From the NCBI GenBank assembly GCA_018993265.1, contig JAGKSW010000080.1, positions 1-39,749 on the forward strand: 39,749 bases of DNA, given 5' to 3'. A program made the position numbers and the translations under genes. The stretch is from Nostoc sp. TH1S01 (GTDB lineage Bacteria > Cyanobacteriota > Cyanobacteriia > Cyanobacteriales > Nostocaceae). This document shows, piece by piece, positions 9,291-17,832 of this stretch. The notes under the pieces were generated by a model, which saw only the letters and a list, made by a program, of their open reading frames with translations, was not told where the DNA came from and did not search any database. Numbering within the stretch: the first letter of the stretch is position 1; the number at the start of each line of letters is the position of its first letter.

Positions 9291-10117
9291 CTATACATTA
9301 ATCTATTTAACATAGAACTACTGCACTCTGAGATTATCTTCACAGAGTGAATGTATGCTCTTAGCAAGCTAGCTGCTGGATTTTTTTATAAAATTGGTAT
9401 GTATGCTATTTTTAGCTGTTATCTCTGCATTCTCTGTGCCTCTATGAATTCCTAGATAAGCACTCATATTTAGGCGCTATTTTAACCATCCTTTGATCAT
9501 TAGCGATCGCTAATAAAGCATCAAAAAATCAAGCTTAAAGATGTATGTGACACAGAAAGGCACTACCACGCTTACATTGTGGGCTGTTACCTGCGTTTAT
9601 TGAGCTTAAAAGCTAGGTAATATCTAAATAATTTATTGAAATTGTACTGTATATTTACTGAGGTGTCTATTCTCACCAAAAGCATCTTTACATACTCTTT
9701 ACAGTAACTACAAGAGCTACATACAAAGGCATAGCAATCCTTATATTTGTGTATAACTCACTTTTTGATAGCAAAGAAATATGGTAAAGGAAGTAAGTGA
9801 GAAATTTTGCTAGATTGGAGATTGTCAAGATGCTAATTTTATCTATGATGAATAAAAAATAAAAAAATCCTTAAAAAATTAATTATGTTACATTATTTAA
9901 ATTTTAATTACATTACCAATCATTCACTCAAGACACATATTTGTGTACTATTCAAAGCGACTTATCTGGGTTCAATTTGTAGCGGAAGAATATTAAGTAT
10001 TTGTGAGAAAAATACACAACCCAATATGAGTATCTTCTTTTATATGCTTTAGTTACTAACTTTTATTTGGTACATAACTTACGTATTGGTCACGGAATCA
10101 CATAGACACGCTTGACT

Positions 10118-10184
10118 CGGCTTCCCGAAGGGTACCACAGAGGAGCCAGTGCGTTGCGGAGGTTCCCCGCGTTGGAGCAACTGA
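10118..10184. repeat. Dispersed palindromic repeat cluster
   Basis: The core CGGCTTCCCGAAGGGTA (10118-10134) is shared with the MITE at 5803-5819. The adjacent stretch GAGCCAGTGCGTTGCGGAGG... (10143-10184) is a diverged copy of the 56-bp insertion at 21856-21911 in the transposase pseudogene. Both look like mobile short repeats. Confidence 0.6.
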
Positions 10185-10247
10185 CATAGCACAGAGTTCA
10201 CTGAGAAACAAGAGTGTTAGAGATATTTTGCTTAAGTCCGGTTGTCG

Positions 10248-11015
10248 TCATTTCTGAGGTAAACCATCTTGAAAAACTAGTAATTCTCCTGGTTGGATTG
10301 TCGTCCAGACTTCGTTATCGGTGAGGGGGGTAGTAGCGATGACGGCGACGCGATCGCTTGGTGAAGTCAACTCCCGAAAATCTACCGTCATATCTTGATC
10401 AATCAAGTGGGCTGCGGCGAAGGGGGCTTGACGGACAATGTAGGTGAGTTTAGTCGAACAGTGGGCAAAAAAATGCTCTCCATCTGACAACAAATAGTTA
10501 AAAACACCGACTTGTGCTATTTCAGCAGTAATTTGACGCAAAACAATATTAAGTTTTTCTAAGGGAGGTTTACCGTGAGGGAAAGCTTCTCGGAGAGTTT
10601 CTAACATGATACAGAATGCTTTTTCACTGTCGGTATTGCCTACGGGTTCGTAAAAACCCATATTCTGAGGATGAAAATCTGGCAAATTTCCATTATGGGC
10701 AAATACCCAATACCTACCCCACAGTTCTCTCTGGAACGGATGACAGTTTCTTAATGCTACCTCACCCTGGGTTGCTTTACGGATATGGGCGATAACATGG
10801 GTAGAGTGGATGGGATAGCGCCTAACTAAATCTGCTACTGGAGATGTCACCGAAGGTTTGTCATCTAAAAATAAGCGACATCCCTTGTCTTCAAAAAATG
10901 CAATACCCCAACCGTCGCTATGATCGTCTGTTTTTCCTCCGCGTGCTGAAAAACCTTCAAAGGAAAAGCAAATATCTGTGGGAACATTGCAGTTCATCCC
11001 TAGCAGCTGGCACAT
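10248..11015 (-). CDS. Class II glutamine amidotransferase (YafJ-like)
   Basis: A 255-residue stand-alone Ntn-hydrolase of the glutamine amidotransferase type II family. The start is fixed by chemistry: Met1 is removed to expose Cys2 (MCQLLG) as the N-terminal nucleophile. Further family marks are HSDGWG (32-37), HIRKAT (~77-82) and FAHNGN (~106-111), which form the glutamine-binding and oxyanion sites. It has no fused synthase domain, so it releases ammonia for an unidentified partner, or acts as a glutaminase or amidohydrolase as some YafJ/EgtC-type relatives do. No ergothioneine genes are close by. It follows the GPH symporter gene on the same strand, but a hairpin separates them, so it probably has its own promoter. 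Confidence 0.85.
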   Translation of the reverse strand: MCQLLGMNCNVPTDICFSFEGFSARGGKTDDHSDGWGIAFFEDKGCRLFLDDKPSVTSPVADLVRRYPIHSTHVIAHIRKATQGEVALRNCHPFQRELWGRYWVFAHNGNLPDFHPQNMGFYEPVGNTDSEKAFCIMLETLREAFPHGKPPLEKLNIVLRQITAEIAQVGVFNYLLSDGEHFFAHCSTKLTYIVRQAPFAAAHLIDQDMTVDFRELTSPSDRVAVIATTPLTDNEVWTTIQPGELLVFQDGLPQK

Positions 11016-11069
11016 AATCAGTAACTATGAGTTTGAGTATGTTTGATTTGAGAAAACTGTCAGACCTTC

Positions 11070-11102
11070 AGATTCCCGACTTATTGAAGAAGTCGGGAAT
11101 CT
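11070..11102 (-). terminator. Hairpin after the GPH symporter gene
   Basis: The 13-bp perfect arms AGATTCCCGACTT and AAGTCGGGAATCT have a 7-base loop. The hairpin sits about 95 bases beyond the symporter stop, on the minus-strand exit path. The sequence resembles a palindrome often scattered in cyanobacterial genomes and lacks a long T-run. Confidence 0.55.
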
Positions 11103-11196
11103 TTCTGCTCTATACTATTAAAAACATATTTGTAGATAGTTTTAGTTCAAATAGTGCTAAAAAGCATTTATTAAAAAAACTGAACTCTGCTAGTTT

Positions 11197-12648
11197 TTAG
11201 TTTTCCTTGTTTGCCTGACGTTCTTTCAGCTTTAACAATATTTCCGCGTGCATTTCCCTAGTAATTGGGTAAAAATACGTCAAAACTAAACCACAAATTA
11301 AACAAACAGTTGGTATAGGGCCAACAGCAAAGCGAATCGCTGTGAGTGCAGATTCTGGTTGAACAGGTAGAGTGCTTTGCCCAGCTACAGCTTCTTTAAA
11401 ACCAGCAGATTGTAAAGCATTACCTACTAGGAATAACCCAAACGCTAAGCCAAATTTTTGTAACAACACCATAAACCCATAAAATATACCTTCGCGGCGT
11501 TGTCCAGTTTGGAGTTCATCTAATTCAATCACATCTGGAATCATCGACCAAGGAACTAAATAAGCTGTAGACACGCCTACACCAGCCATGACAGCCATGA
11601 CATACATCAAAACTAATTGACCAGGCTGTAAGAAAAATAGTCCAGACGCGGCGATAATCCATAAACTCATTCCCAGAAAATAAACAACTTTTTTGCCAAT
11701 TTTTGTACTTAAATTGCTCCAAACAAATAACATGATTAAGGCAGTACCTTGAACAGCAATCATCACTGTAGGTACGTCTGCTTCTGTCAGGTGCATACAG
11801 TCAGTAGCAAAATAGGGAATGATGCTAGCTGTAATTTGAACAGCTAGCCAAGAAAAAAGATATATCCCAATTACAAATAGAAAAGGTCTATTAGTAAAAA
11901 CAATTTTTAACTGTTCAAAGAAGGAAATGGAAGGTGATTCTTCCAATTGGATGCGCTTGGCTTCAAAGGCTAAAATGCGATCGCGAACTCCAAAAATGCA
12001 CCAATACAAAGAAACAACAGAAATTACAGCACAAATTATGGCTAAGATAAAATATTGTTGTTGGCGGTCAGCAATATGAGAAAAAACTATTTGTGCCAAA
12101 ATCAACGATAAAATACTGCCACCAATCGAAAAAGTAAAGCGGAAACTGTTGAGGCTGGTGCGTTCATCATAATCTTGGGTGAGTTCAGGAGTCATAGCCG
12201 TATAAGGCAAATTCACAACAGTGTAAAACACCTGAGATATCAACCCAATTACGACGTAATACCAAAACAAAGCCCAAATATTAGCACTGCGATCGCTGCT
12301 AAATTGCGGTACAATCCACTGCAAGAAAAAGAAAATACTAAAAGGAATTGCACCATATAACATCCAAGGAAGACGACGACCCCAACGCCGAGATTTTGTT
12401 TTATCAGTCAATAGTCCGACAAAAGGATCGTTAATTGCATCCCAGATTTTGCCAATCAACAACACGCTACCAGCCAAACCTGCGGGAATCCCAGCAACAT
12501 TTGTAAAAAAAACTAACAAGAAAAATATGGAAATATTGGCAGTAACTGCCGGGCCTAAATCGCCTGCACCGTAAGCCAGTTTTGTTTTAAAATCCAGTTT
12601 TGGACTCAAAGCCTGATTTTGAGCAGAATTATCGGCAGAATCGTTCAT
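11197..12648 (-). CDS. MFS transporter, GPH (glycoside-pentoside-hexuronide) family
   Basis: A 483-residue polytopic membrane protein with about 12 transmembrane helices. The N-terminal pattern is typical of the GPH/MelB family: LAYGAGDLGPA, then IGKIWDAINDPFVGLLTDKT with the conserved acidic residues of helix II and the loop RRWGRR. GPH members are sugar-cation symporters, although several cyanobacterial and plant relatives carry other solutes; the substrate here cannot be read. A polar N-terminal tail of ~17 residues precedes the core. The gene diverges from the phosphoribosyltransferase gene with ~70 bases between them. Confidence 0.85.
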   Translation of the reverse strand: MNDSADNSAQNQALSPKLDFKTKLAYGAGDLGPAVTANISIFFLLVFFTNVAGIPAGLAGSVLLIGKIWDAINDPFVGLLTDKTKSRRWGRRLPWMLYGAIPFSIFFFLQWIVPQFSSDRSANIWALFWYYVVIGLISQVFYTVVNLPYTAMTPELTQDYDERTSLNSFRFTFSIGGSILSLILAQIVFSHIADRQQQYFILAIICAVISVVSLYWCIFGVRDRILAFEAKRIQLEESPSISFFEQLKIVFTNRPFLFVIGIYLFSWLAVQITASIIPYFATDCMHLTEADVPTVMIAVQGTALIMLFVWSNLSTKIGKKVVYFLGMSLWIIAASGLFFLQPGQLVLMYVMAVMAGVGVSTAYLVPWSMIPDVIELDELQTGQRREGIFYGFMVLLQKFGLAFGLFLVGNALQSAGFKEAVAGQSTLPVQPESALTAIRFAVGPIPTVCLICGLVLTYFYPITREMHAEILLKLKERQANKEN

Positions 12649-12718
12649 AATATCTGAGGCTCGTATTAAAATAAAAAGTTTGCGATCGCTATCAGTATTA
12701 CCTCAAATTACTTTTTTT

Positions 12719-13237
12719 ATGCCAGACCTTTACGTTTCTTGGTCAGAATACCACTATAAAATTGAACAACTGGCTGTTCAGGTATATCAATCTGGTTGGG
12801 AATTCGACCAAATTGTTTGCCTAGCCAGAGGCGGACTGCGAGTCGGAGATATTATTTCGCGGATATATCAAAAGCCATTGGCCATTTTAGCGACATCTTC
12901 TTACAGTGGCCCCGGTAAACAAGAGCGAGGCAATCTGACGTTTTCTCATCATTTAACGATGACCACAGAAAAGTTAGGTTCCCGAATTCTTTTGATTGAC
13001 GACTTGGTAGACTCTGGGATTACTCTTCAACAGACAATTCCTTGGTTAAGGGAACATGTAGATTCTGCCATTAAAGAAATTCGCAGCGCCGTCATTTGGT
13101 ATAAAGCCTGTTCAGTGATAGAACCTGATTATTACGTCGATTACTTACCGGACAATCCTTGGATTCACCAACCCTTTGAACATTATGAACATACTAGTCC
13201 CGCAGATTTGGCAGAAAAGCTGAGTCAACTATGCTGA
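12719..13237 (+). CDS. Phosphoribosyltransferase (hypoxanthine/xanthine-type, COG2236-like)
   Basis: A 172-residue type I PRTase. The PRPP-binding loop is ILLIDDLVDSGIT, and an early CLARGGLRVGD segment is the PPi loop. Proteins of this kind use PRPP to salvage purine bases, although base specificity cannot be deduced here. I start at the ATG at 12719: the frame is open upstream to a TTG at 12680, but the intervening residues (RSLSVLPQITFF) do not belong to the family. The TTTTTTT run just upstream leaves no Shine-Dalgarno sequence. Diverges from the GPH symporter. Confidence 0.8.
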   Translation: MPDLYVSWSEYHYKIEQLAVQVYQSGWEFDQIVCLARGGLRVGDIISRIYQKPLAILATSSYSGPGKQERGNLTFSHHLTMTTEKLGSRILLIDDLVDSGITLQQTIPWLREHVDSAIKEIRSAVIWYKACSVIEPDYYVDYLPDNPWIHQPFEHYEHTSPADLAEKLSQLC

Positions 13238-13293
13238 GGGAAGAACCAAAGGGGAAAGGTTTAGGGGTGTATCAGGCGATAAAAATAATCACA

Positions 13294-13314
13294 AATGACC
13301 AATGACTAATGACT
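13294..13314. repeat. Heptameric short tandem repeat (3 x 7)
   Basis: AATGACC-AATGACT-AATGACT lies between the convergent PRTase and AEC genes. Such degenerate heptamer runs are characteristic of heterocystous cyanobacterial genomes. Confidence 0.7.
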
Positions 13315-13317
13315 AAT

Positions 13318-14235
13318 TCAAAACAACCATAACCACACAGGCAAAGTCACCAGCAACAGCAGGACTCCCAACGCTAGGGAAGTTACGGCGAGGTCGCGGT
13401 CAAGATTGAAAGTTTCAGCCAGCACCATTGTCGCAAAAGCTGGCGGCATAGCCATTTGTAAAACAATGACCTTGGCGGCAGAACCAGTCACACCAAACAG
13501 TGATAAGGTACTGCCGAGAAGCAGAGGAACTAAAAGCATTTTGATTGCCAAGCTCACAGCAGCTTGTGGTACTCTTTGCCAAGAAGTCAGCAGAGAAAGA
13601 CGCATTCCTATTAATACTAGAGATAAAGCGACAGCAACCCAACCTAATTTTTCTAGATAAAATTCCGTAGTAGTCGGGATAGCGACTTGGCGAAACAGTA
13701 AGCCAAAACCAAAACTCCACAAGGCTGGATTAATTAAAATAGCCTGAGCCATTTGCCAGTAGTTTGTTCCTCCGTAGCCAAAACGAGATGCTAGGGCTAC
13801 ACCCAAACCGTAAGCGCCAAACAGTGAACCCAGTAAATCGTAAAATAAAGCCCAGGCAAAATAATCTTGGCCTACCATTGCTAAAGTTACAGGAAAGCCA
13901 ATATAACCTGTATTACCTACCATTGCCGCTAGGATCAAACTTCCCTGAGTTGGGTGCTGGAAAGTTGTATTTGTAAGATAAGCTTGTCCTTTAATCGTTA
14001 ACCAAGCCAAAAATGCGCCTAATAGAATGGCTAAATGAGCGATCGCAGGTGCAATCCAAATATGTGCCGATAGGTCAGCTTGACGCAAAAAAGCAACAAT
14101 ACTTACAGGTACTCCCACCCAAAAAAGGAACTGACCCAAACGCTGTGGAACTGTGGCAGGCAGTTTCCGTCCCAGGAAAAATCCGATTAAAATTAAGCCT
14201 ACCAGTTTGACGTATAGTTCTAGGAGGTTTGCCAA
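13318..14235 (-). CDS. AEC family transporter (auxin efflux carrier-type permease)
   Basis: A 305-residue membrane protein with about ten hydrophobic helices in two five-helix halves. Typical features are the N-terminal LVGLILIGFFLGRKLP, the MVGNTGYIGFPVTLAMVG motif containing the NTGYIGFP signature (~105-120) and a C-terminal MAMPPAFATMVLAETF helix. The family exports small carboxylates or amphipathic acids by secondary transport; the solute is unknown. The gene ends next to the PRTase gene (convergent) and diverges from the D,D-carboxypeptidase gene. Confidence 0.85.
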   Translation of the reverse strand: MANLLELYVKLVGLILIGFFLGRKLPATVPQRLGQFLFWVGVPVSIVAFLRQADLSAHIWIAPAIAHLAILLGAFLAWLTIKGQAYLTNTTFQHPTQGSLILAAMVGNTGYIGFPVTLAMVGQDYFAWALFYDLLGSLFGAYGLGVALASRFGYGGTNYWQMAQAILINPALWSFGFGLLFRQVAIPTTTEFYLEKLGWVAVALSLVLIGMRLSLLTSWQRVPQAAVSLAIKMLLVPLLLGSTLSLFGVTGSAAKVIVLQMAMPPAFATMVLAETFNLDRDLAVTSLALGVLLLLVTLPVWLWLF

Positions 14236-14335
14236 AATTTCACTATTAAAGACAGATGTAAAATGTAGCGAATATGCTAATCTCTGTCCAGTCTACAGTC
14301 TGTTATGAATTTTGAACAAAAGCAGGAGTTAACCC

Positions 14336-15154
14336 TTGAATAAAGCTGGGTTTTCTGGAAAACCCCCAAACTCGTCCGGTGATTCAGGTGATGACATTCC
14401 AGTAGCTTTACGCGATACTCCTGATGTCGCATCCAAGACACCCTTACAACCCTTGGTTTTGCTGATTGGGGGAGTCGCGGGATTTATCCTGTTGGCTGTA
14501 GTTAGTGGTTTTTTGTTTTCTCTCACTACACCGAAAAAAAACACCGATTCTTCATCTTCACCAGCAGATTCTCTGAGTGCAACAACTCCAGCCACGGCTA
14601 ACTCAGCAAATCCCCAAGATAATAATGTGGTATTGGGACATTTGGCATACCCAGAAGCACCAGAGTCAGAGTTAGTACCAATTACCGCCGATCGCCGCAT
14701 CAGAATGCGAAAAGCTGCGGCGGAAAAGTTTCGCGCCATGACCCAAGCTGCGCGGAGTGCGGGGGTAATTTTAGTGCCAATTTCTGGCTTTCGCTCTGTG
14801 AAAGAACAAGAGCAATTATTTTTTGAAGTCGGGGCGCAACGCAATCAAACTCCAGCCCAAAGAGCCGCCCTGAGTGCGCCGCCTGGACATAGTGAACATC
14901 ACACAGGTTATGCAGCCGATATCGGAGATGGCTCTGCACCAGCTACTAATCTTCAGGCTAACTTTGATCAAACCAAAGCTTTTGGCTGGCTACAAGCAAA
15001 TGCAGCTCGCTTCGGCTTTGAGATGTCTTTTCCTAAAGATAATGTGCAAGGTGTGAGTTATGAACCCTGGCATTGGCGTTTTGTAGGCGATCGCCAAAGT
15101 CTAGAAACTTTTTATAAAGCTAGAAATTTAAAACCAGCTAAGGCATCACCATAA
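14336..15154 (+). CDS. D-alanyl-D-alanine carboxypeptidase family (VanY-like, M15B)
   Basis: A 272-residue membrane-anchored peptidase. A cytoplasmic tail of ~37 residues is followed by one transmembrane helix (~38-63), a Ser/Thr-rich linker (~70-95) and the periplasmic M15 domain. The zinc site is complete: the SxHxxGxAxD motif (SEHHTGYAAD) provides His and Asp, and EPWHWRF provides the third His. It trims the terminal D-Ala from peptidoglycan stem peptides. The start is TTG at 14336, supported by AGGAG seven bases upstream. A long antisense frame covers the first half but has no family character. Confidence 0.88.
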   Translation: MNKAGFSGKPPNSSGDSGDDIPVALRDTPDVASKTPLQPLVLLIGGVAGFILLAVVSGFLFSLTTPKKNTDSSSSPADSLSATTPATANSANPQDNNVVLGHLAYPEAPESELVPITADRRIRMRKAAAEKFRAMTQAARSAGVILVPISGFRSVKEQEQLFFEVGAQRNQTPAQRAALSAPPGHSEHHTGYAADIGDGSAPATNLQANFDQTKAFGWLQANAARFGFEMSFPKDNVQGVSYEPWHWRFVGDRQSLETFYKARNLKPAKASP

Positions 15155-15160
15155 ATAAAA

Positions 15161-15188
15161 TCTGAAGTCTGAATTCTGAATTCTGAAT
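15161..15188. repeat. Heptameric short tandem repeat (4 x 7)
   Basis: TCTGAAG followed by three TCTGAAT heptamers lies directly after the carboxypeptidase gene, then an inverted AATTCAGA stretch that can pair with it. Confidence 0.7.
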
Positions 15189-15237
15189 TCAATTCAGACT
15201 CCTGACTCGTTAATTCTCATAAGGTTACAAAAATTTC

Positions 15238-15310
15238 ATAGCAGTCCTAAATGTTTGACAAACATTTCTCTTCCTTGTCTCCTTTCTCACATATCAAATA
15301 GGACTGCTAT
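15238..15310. mobile_element. Small MITE-like element, 12-bp inverted ends
   Basis: The ends ATAGCAGTCCTA (15238-15249) and TAGGACTGCTAT (15299-15310) are perfect inverted repeats. They differ by one base from the ATAGCAATCCTA ends of the element at 5730-5875, so both probably belong to one family. Confidence 0.5.
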
Positions 15311-15319
15311 CTGTTAATC

Positions 15320-15643
15320 CTATTTCTCCGCATTTTCAAAATCTGTCAACGCACAAGCAAACTCTCTAAAAGCTGTTTTAATTAGCACCTCTCGCATCGT
15401 TCTTTCTAAGGAAGAATTACGAATCATATCCGTCAATTCTAAAAATAGATATGACACAATAAAACGGTCTTGGCGGTCAATTTGTTTCAGGCAATTCAAG
15501 ATAAAATCATAAAGCTCTGTTTTTCTGGGTTTACTTTGTTCCTCCCAGATTTTGAATGCTAATTGAAAAGTTTTTAGGCGTATCTCACTCATATTGTAGG
15601 AAGTGTCTTTGTAGCGAATTGACACGCGTTGAGGCATTTCCAT
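15320..15643 (-). CDS. Hypothetical protein, 107 aa
   Basis: A small charged, mostly helical protein with no membrane segment or recognisable motif. The sequence is well formed (LKTFQLAFKIWEEQ, FIVSYLFLELTDMIRN, LERTMREVLIKTAFREFA) and looks like a real gene. I do not recognise the family. Met1 and Met3 are both possible starts, and neither has a strong ribosome-binding site. It diverges from the diguanylate cyclase gene across a ~320-base spacer and ends beside the small MITE at 15238-15310. Confidence 0.55.
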   Translation of the reverse strand: MEMPQRVSIRYKDTSYNMSEIRLKTFQLAFKIWEEQSKPRKTELYDFILNCLKQIDRQDRFIVSYLFLELTDMIRNSSLERTMREVLIKTAFREFACALTDFENAEK

Positions 15644-15967
15644 AGGTTGTGGTGTAGAGAATTTATGTGAAATATTATTCAGTCGTTTTCTCGCTCATCC
15701 GGAGAAATGCACAATAATGAAAGAGATAGTTTAATATTGAATTCTATTAATTCAATGATTTGTATATTTTCTATTGCTCAGATACTTGATCGATTAAAAG
15801 CACTGCTTTAATTAGAACTTGATGAACATCTGTGTATATGAGTATCTTTATATAATTAATTGTATTAACATTGACAAACTAGGAAATATATGATTGGGTG
15901 AAAACTAAGGGGTAAGCTGATAACCCACAAGGAACTGCAACATCTTTTGCAGTTAAGCTGAGGGAAT
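15644..15967. promoter_or_regulatory. Spacer and structured leader before diguanylate cyclase
   Basis: This 324-base divergent spacer has no gene. Its last 60 bases can fold: GGGT/AACCC pairs around 15910-15928, and AACTGCAA/TTGCAGTT is a perfect 8-bp stem near 15934-15955, followed closely by the start codon at 15968. The AAGCTGA string occurs in both parts. It does not match the c-di-GMP riboswitch consensus that I know. It may be a translational control element. Confidence 0.35.
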
Positions 15968-16813
15968 ATGAATTTAATTAAAATCTTAGATAATCAACCT
16001 AAATGGCGCATCATTTTGCTCAGTGTTTTACTCACAAGCTTAATAGGTTGGTTAGACTACCAGATACCACCAGAAATTTTAATAGCAATTTTTTATTTAA
16101 TTCCTATTGGTATTACTACTTGGTTTGGTGACAATTGTAGTGGAATATTAATTTCATTGATTAGTGCCGTTACCAATTTATTAGTAAATCAAAGACAAAA
16201 TTTTCACTATTTACATCCTCTAGTTCCTTATTGGAATACAGTAGTAATTTTAGTATTTTTCTTGTTTACTAACTACCTTTTATCACAACAAAAACTCACA
16301 TTAAAAAACTTGGAAAAGCTAGCTCGGACTGATGATTTAACTGGGTTAAACAACAGGTCATTTTTTTTAGAATTAGTCAATATTGAAATTCATAAATCTT
16401 TAAGACATAAAGAACCATTAACTATTGCTTATTTTGATGTTGATAATTTTAAATTTGTTAATGACCAGTTTGGTCATACCGTTGGCGATCGCCTACTATG
16501 TTTAGTGGCAGAAAATGCTAAAAATAATCTACGTAAAATTGATATAATCGCCAGACTGGGTGGTGATGAATTTGCGATTTTATTACCACGCACTGGTTAT
16601 GAAGCATCAGAAATAGTATTACAGAGATTACACAAAACCTTATCATCTGCCATGCAGGTACAAAATTGGCCTGTAACATTGAGTATTGGCGCAATTACTT
16701 TTATTAAACCACCAGCGTCGGTCACTGAAATAATAGAAAGAGCCGATAATTTAATGTATGGTGCCAAAAAAAAGGGTAAAAACTTACTACACCACGAATT
16801 AGCAACTGATTAA
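15968..16813 (+). CDS. Membrane-bound diguanylate cyclase (GGDEF)
   Basis: A 281-residue protein with an N-terminal membrane region of about four helices (residues ~15-110) that probably senses a membrane or periplasmic cue. A short linker leads to a GGDEF domain. The catalytic motif GGDEF is intact at residues 198-202. An RxxD inhibitory site (RKID) lies five residues upstream, so product feedback by c-di-GMP is expected. The DDLTGLNNR and YFDVDNFKFVND stretches mark the start of the domain and the metal-binding Asp. It should make c-di-GMP from two GTP. No EAL domain is fused. A hairpin leader precedes it. Confidence 0.9.
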   Translation: MNLIKILDNQPKWRIILLSVLLTSLIGWLDYQIPPEILIAIFYLIPIGITTWFGDNCSGILISLISAVTNLLVNQRQNFHYLHPLVPYWNTVVILVFFLFTNYLLSQQKLTLKNLEKLARTDDLTGLNNRSFFLELVNIEIHKSLRHKEPLTIAYFDVDNFKFVNDQFGHTVGDRLLCLVAENAKNNLRKIDIIARLGGDEFAILLPRTGYEASEIVLQRLHKTLSSAMQVQNWPVTLSIGAITFIKPPASVTEIIERADNLMYGAKKKGKNLLHHELATD

Positions 16814-16867
16814 GTAGATGAATCACAGTAAAAAAAGGTAAAAATAATAAAGCAAACGGAACAATCA

Positions 16868-16896
16868 GGCGAGGGAAGAGATATCTCGCCATTTTG
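16868..16896 (+). terminator. Weak terminator after diguanylate cyclase gene
   Basis: GGCGAG and CTCGCC form a 6-bp GC-rich stem with an 11-base loop, followed by ATTTTGG. It lies ~55 bases after the stop codon and upstream of the DUF1838 gene. Confidence 0.5.
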
Positions 16897-16945
16897 GCTT
16901 ATTTAAGACTACTCTTTGTTTAGTAAGTTAAAGAGGAGATGCAAA

Positions 16946-17761
16946 ATGGTAATAGCAGTTAAAGAATTTGATGCACAACAATGGGTCAAAACTCGCTCTT
17001 CCCTCGACTCTAATGAATCTACATTCTTAATTTGGCAAGGAAAAATTTATAGTTTTATTCCCGGAGAGAAAAGAAAACTATTATTTAAAATGCTTGGCGT
17101 GAGCGTCAGTAGATGCATTTCCACCCAAGAAGGTAGTTGGGATTTTACGTCTCGTGAACTAACTTATTACTTAAACCCAGAAACGGAAGAAATTTTACAG
17201 AAATGGGAAAATCCTTGGACTGGTGAAACTGTAACTGTATTACACGTTGCTAATAATCCGGTGCAAGGACATTTTAAAGGTAAATTTCCGGCACAAGTTG
17301 AGGGGGATACAGCAACTTTTGTATTTGATATTTTTCCTACCTATCCCAACCCTCTGGCGGAAGATCCGAAATTTGCCGAATATAGTCCTTATGAAACTTA
17401 TCAAGCAGCAGAATTATTTAAATTATCTGTACCAACCGCAGATTTATTCAATACAGAACTCAATTCAGTTTCTCAACTAAAACTAAGTTGGGATAGGATT
17501 GGGCAATGGCTACCTTGGATGAAAATGGGCGATCGCTCTGGTAATCTCATCTATAGTGCTTTTGGCAGAAAAGTTAGTGGTTTAGCAGAATTACCCCAGC
17601 TACTCCAAGATGAAATTAATCATCGCGTTCCTTTATATAAACAAGCTCCTAAAGCATTTTCTGATGGGGAGGATATGACTTCTTGGCTGTACTTTCAAAA
17701 GCATTTTGATGCTTACTTAGCCGGCGAAATCTTTCCCTTACCAGAAGCAGAGGAATTGTAA
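16946..17761 (+). CDS. DUF1838 family protein
   Basis: A 271-residue protein with the features I associate with DUF1838: an early WQGKIYSFIPGE, LLFKMLGVSVSRC, the segment RELTYYLNPETEEIL, and WENPWTGETVTVLHVANNPV. The C-terminal part has SWLYFQKHFDAYLAGEIFPLP. The function of the family is unknown. No signal peptide or membrane helix is seen. The frame is open to a TTG at 16916, but an AGAGGAG ribosome-binding site eight bases upstream decides for the ATG at 16946. It appears monocistronic. Confidence 0.75.
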   Translation: MVIAVKEFDAQQWVKTRSSLDSNESTFLIWQGKIYSFIPGEKRKLLFKMLGVSVSRCISTQEGSWDFTSRELTYYLNPETEEILQKWENPWTGETVTVLHVANNPVQGHFKGKFPAQVEGDTATFVFDIFPTYPNPLAEDPKFAEYSPYETYQAAELFKLSVPTADLFNTELNSVSQLKLSWDRIGQWLPWMKMGDRSGNLIYSAFGRKVSGLAELPQLLQDEINHRVPLYKQAPKAFSDGEDMTSWLYFQKHFDAYLAGEIFPLPEAEEL

Positions 17762-17832
17762 TGTGGTGTTGAAGAGTTAGTGAAGAGCTAAATTATAAGA
17801 ATTCAGGAGTCAGAATCCAGGAGCCAGAAGGT

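Larger units (their letters stand above)
8648..10247. other. 1.6-kb gene-free, AT-rich spacer with dispersed repeats
   Basis: I find no convincing coding region on either strand. It must hold the RTX gene promoter near 8650-8900. It also contains a dispersed repeat with CCTTCGACAGGCTC and CTTCGAGAAGCTCAGGG (9039-9070), a 17-bp perfect palindrome (9241-9290), scattered ATTGGTAT motifs in both orientations (about 9147, 9270 and 9393), a lone ATAGCAATCCT end (9731-9741), and repeat cores near 10118-10184. Confidence 0.6.

Noticed and set aside
14329-14939. Minus-strand frames over the D,D-carboxypeptidase gene
   Set aside because: Antisense to a complete, motif-bearing peptidase; no ribosome-binding site or family features.
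15905-15967. c-di-GMP riboswitch upstream of the diguanylate cyclase gene
   Set aside because: The sequence lacks the conserved GEMM-I/II core as I know it; only simple hairpins are seen, so it is reported merely as a structured leader.
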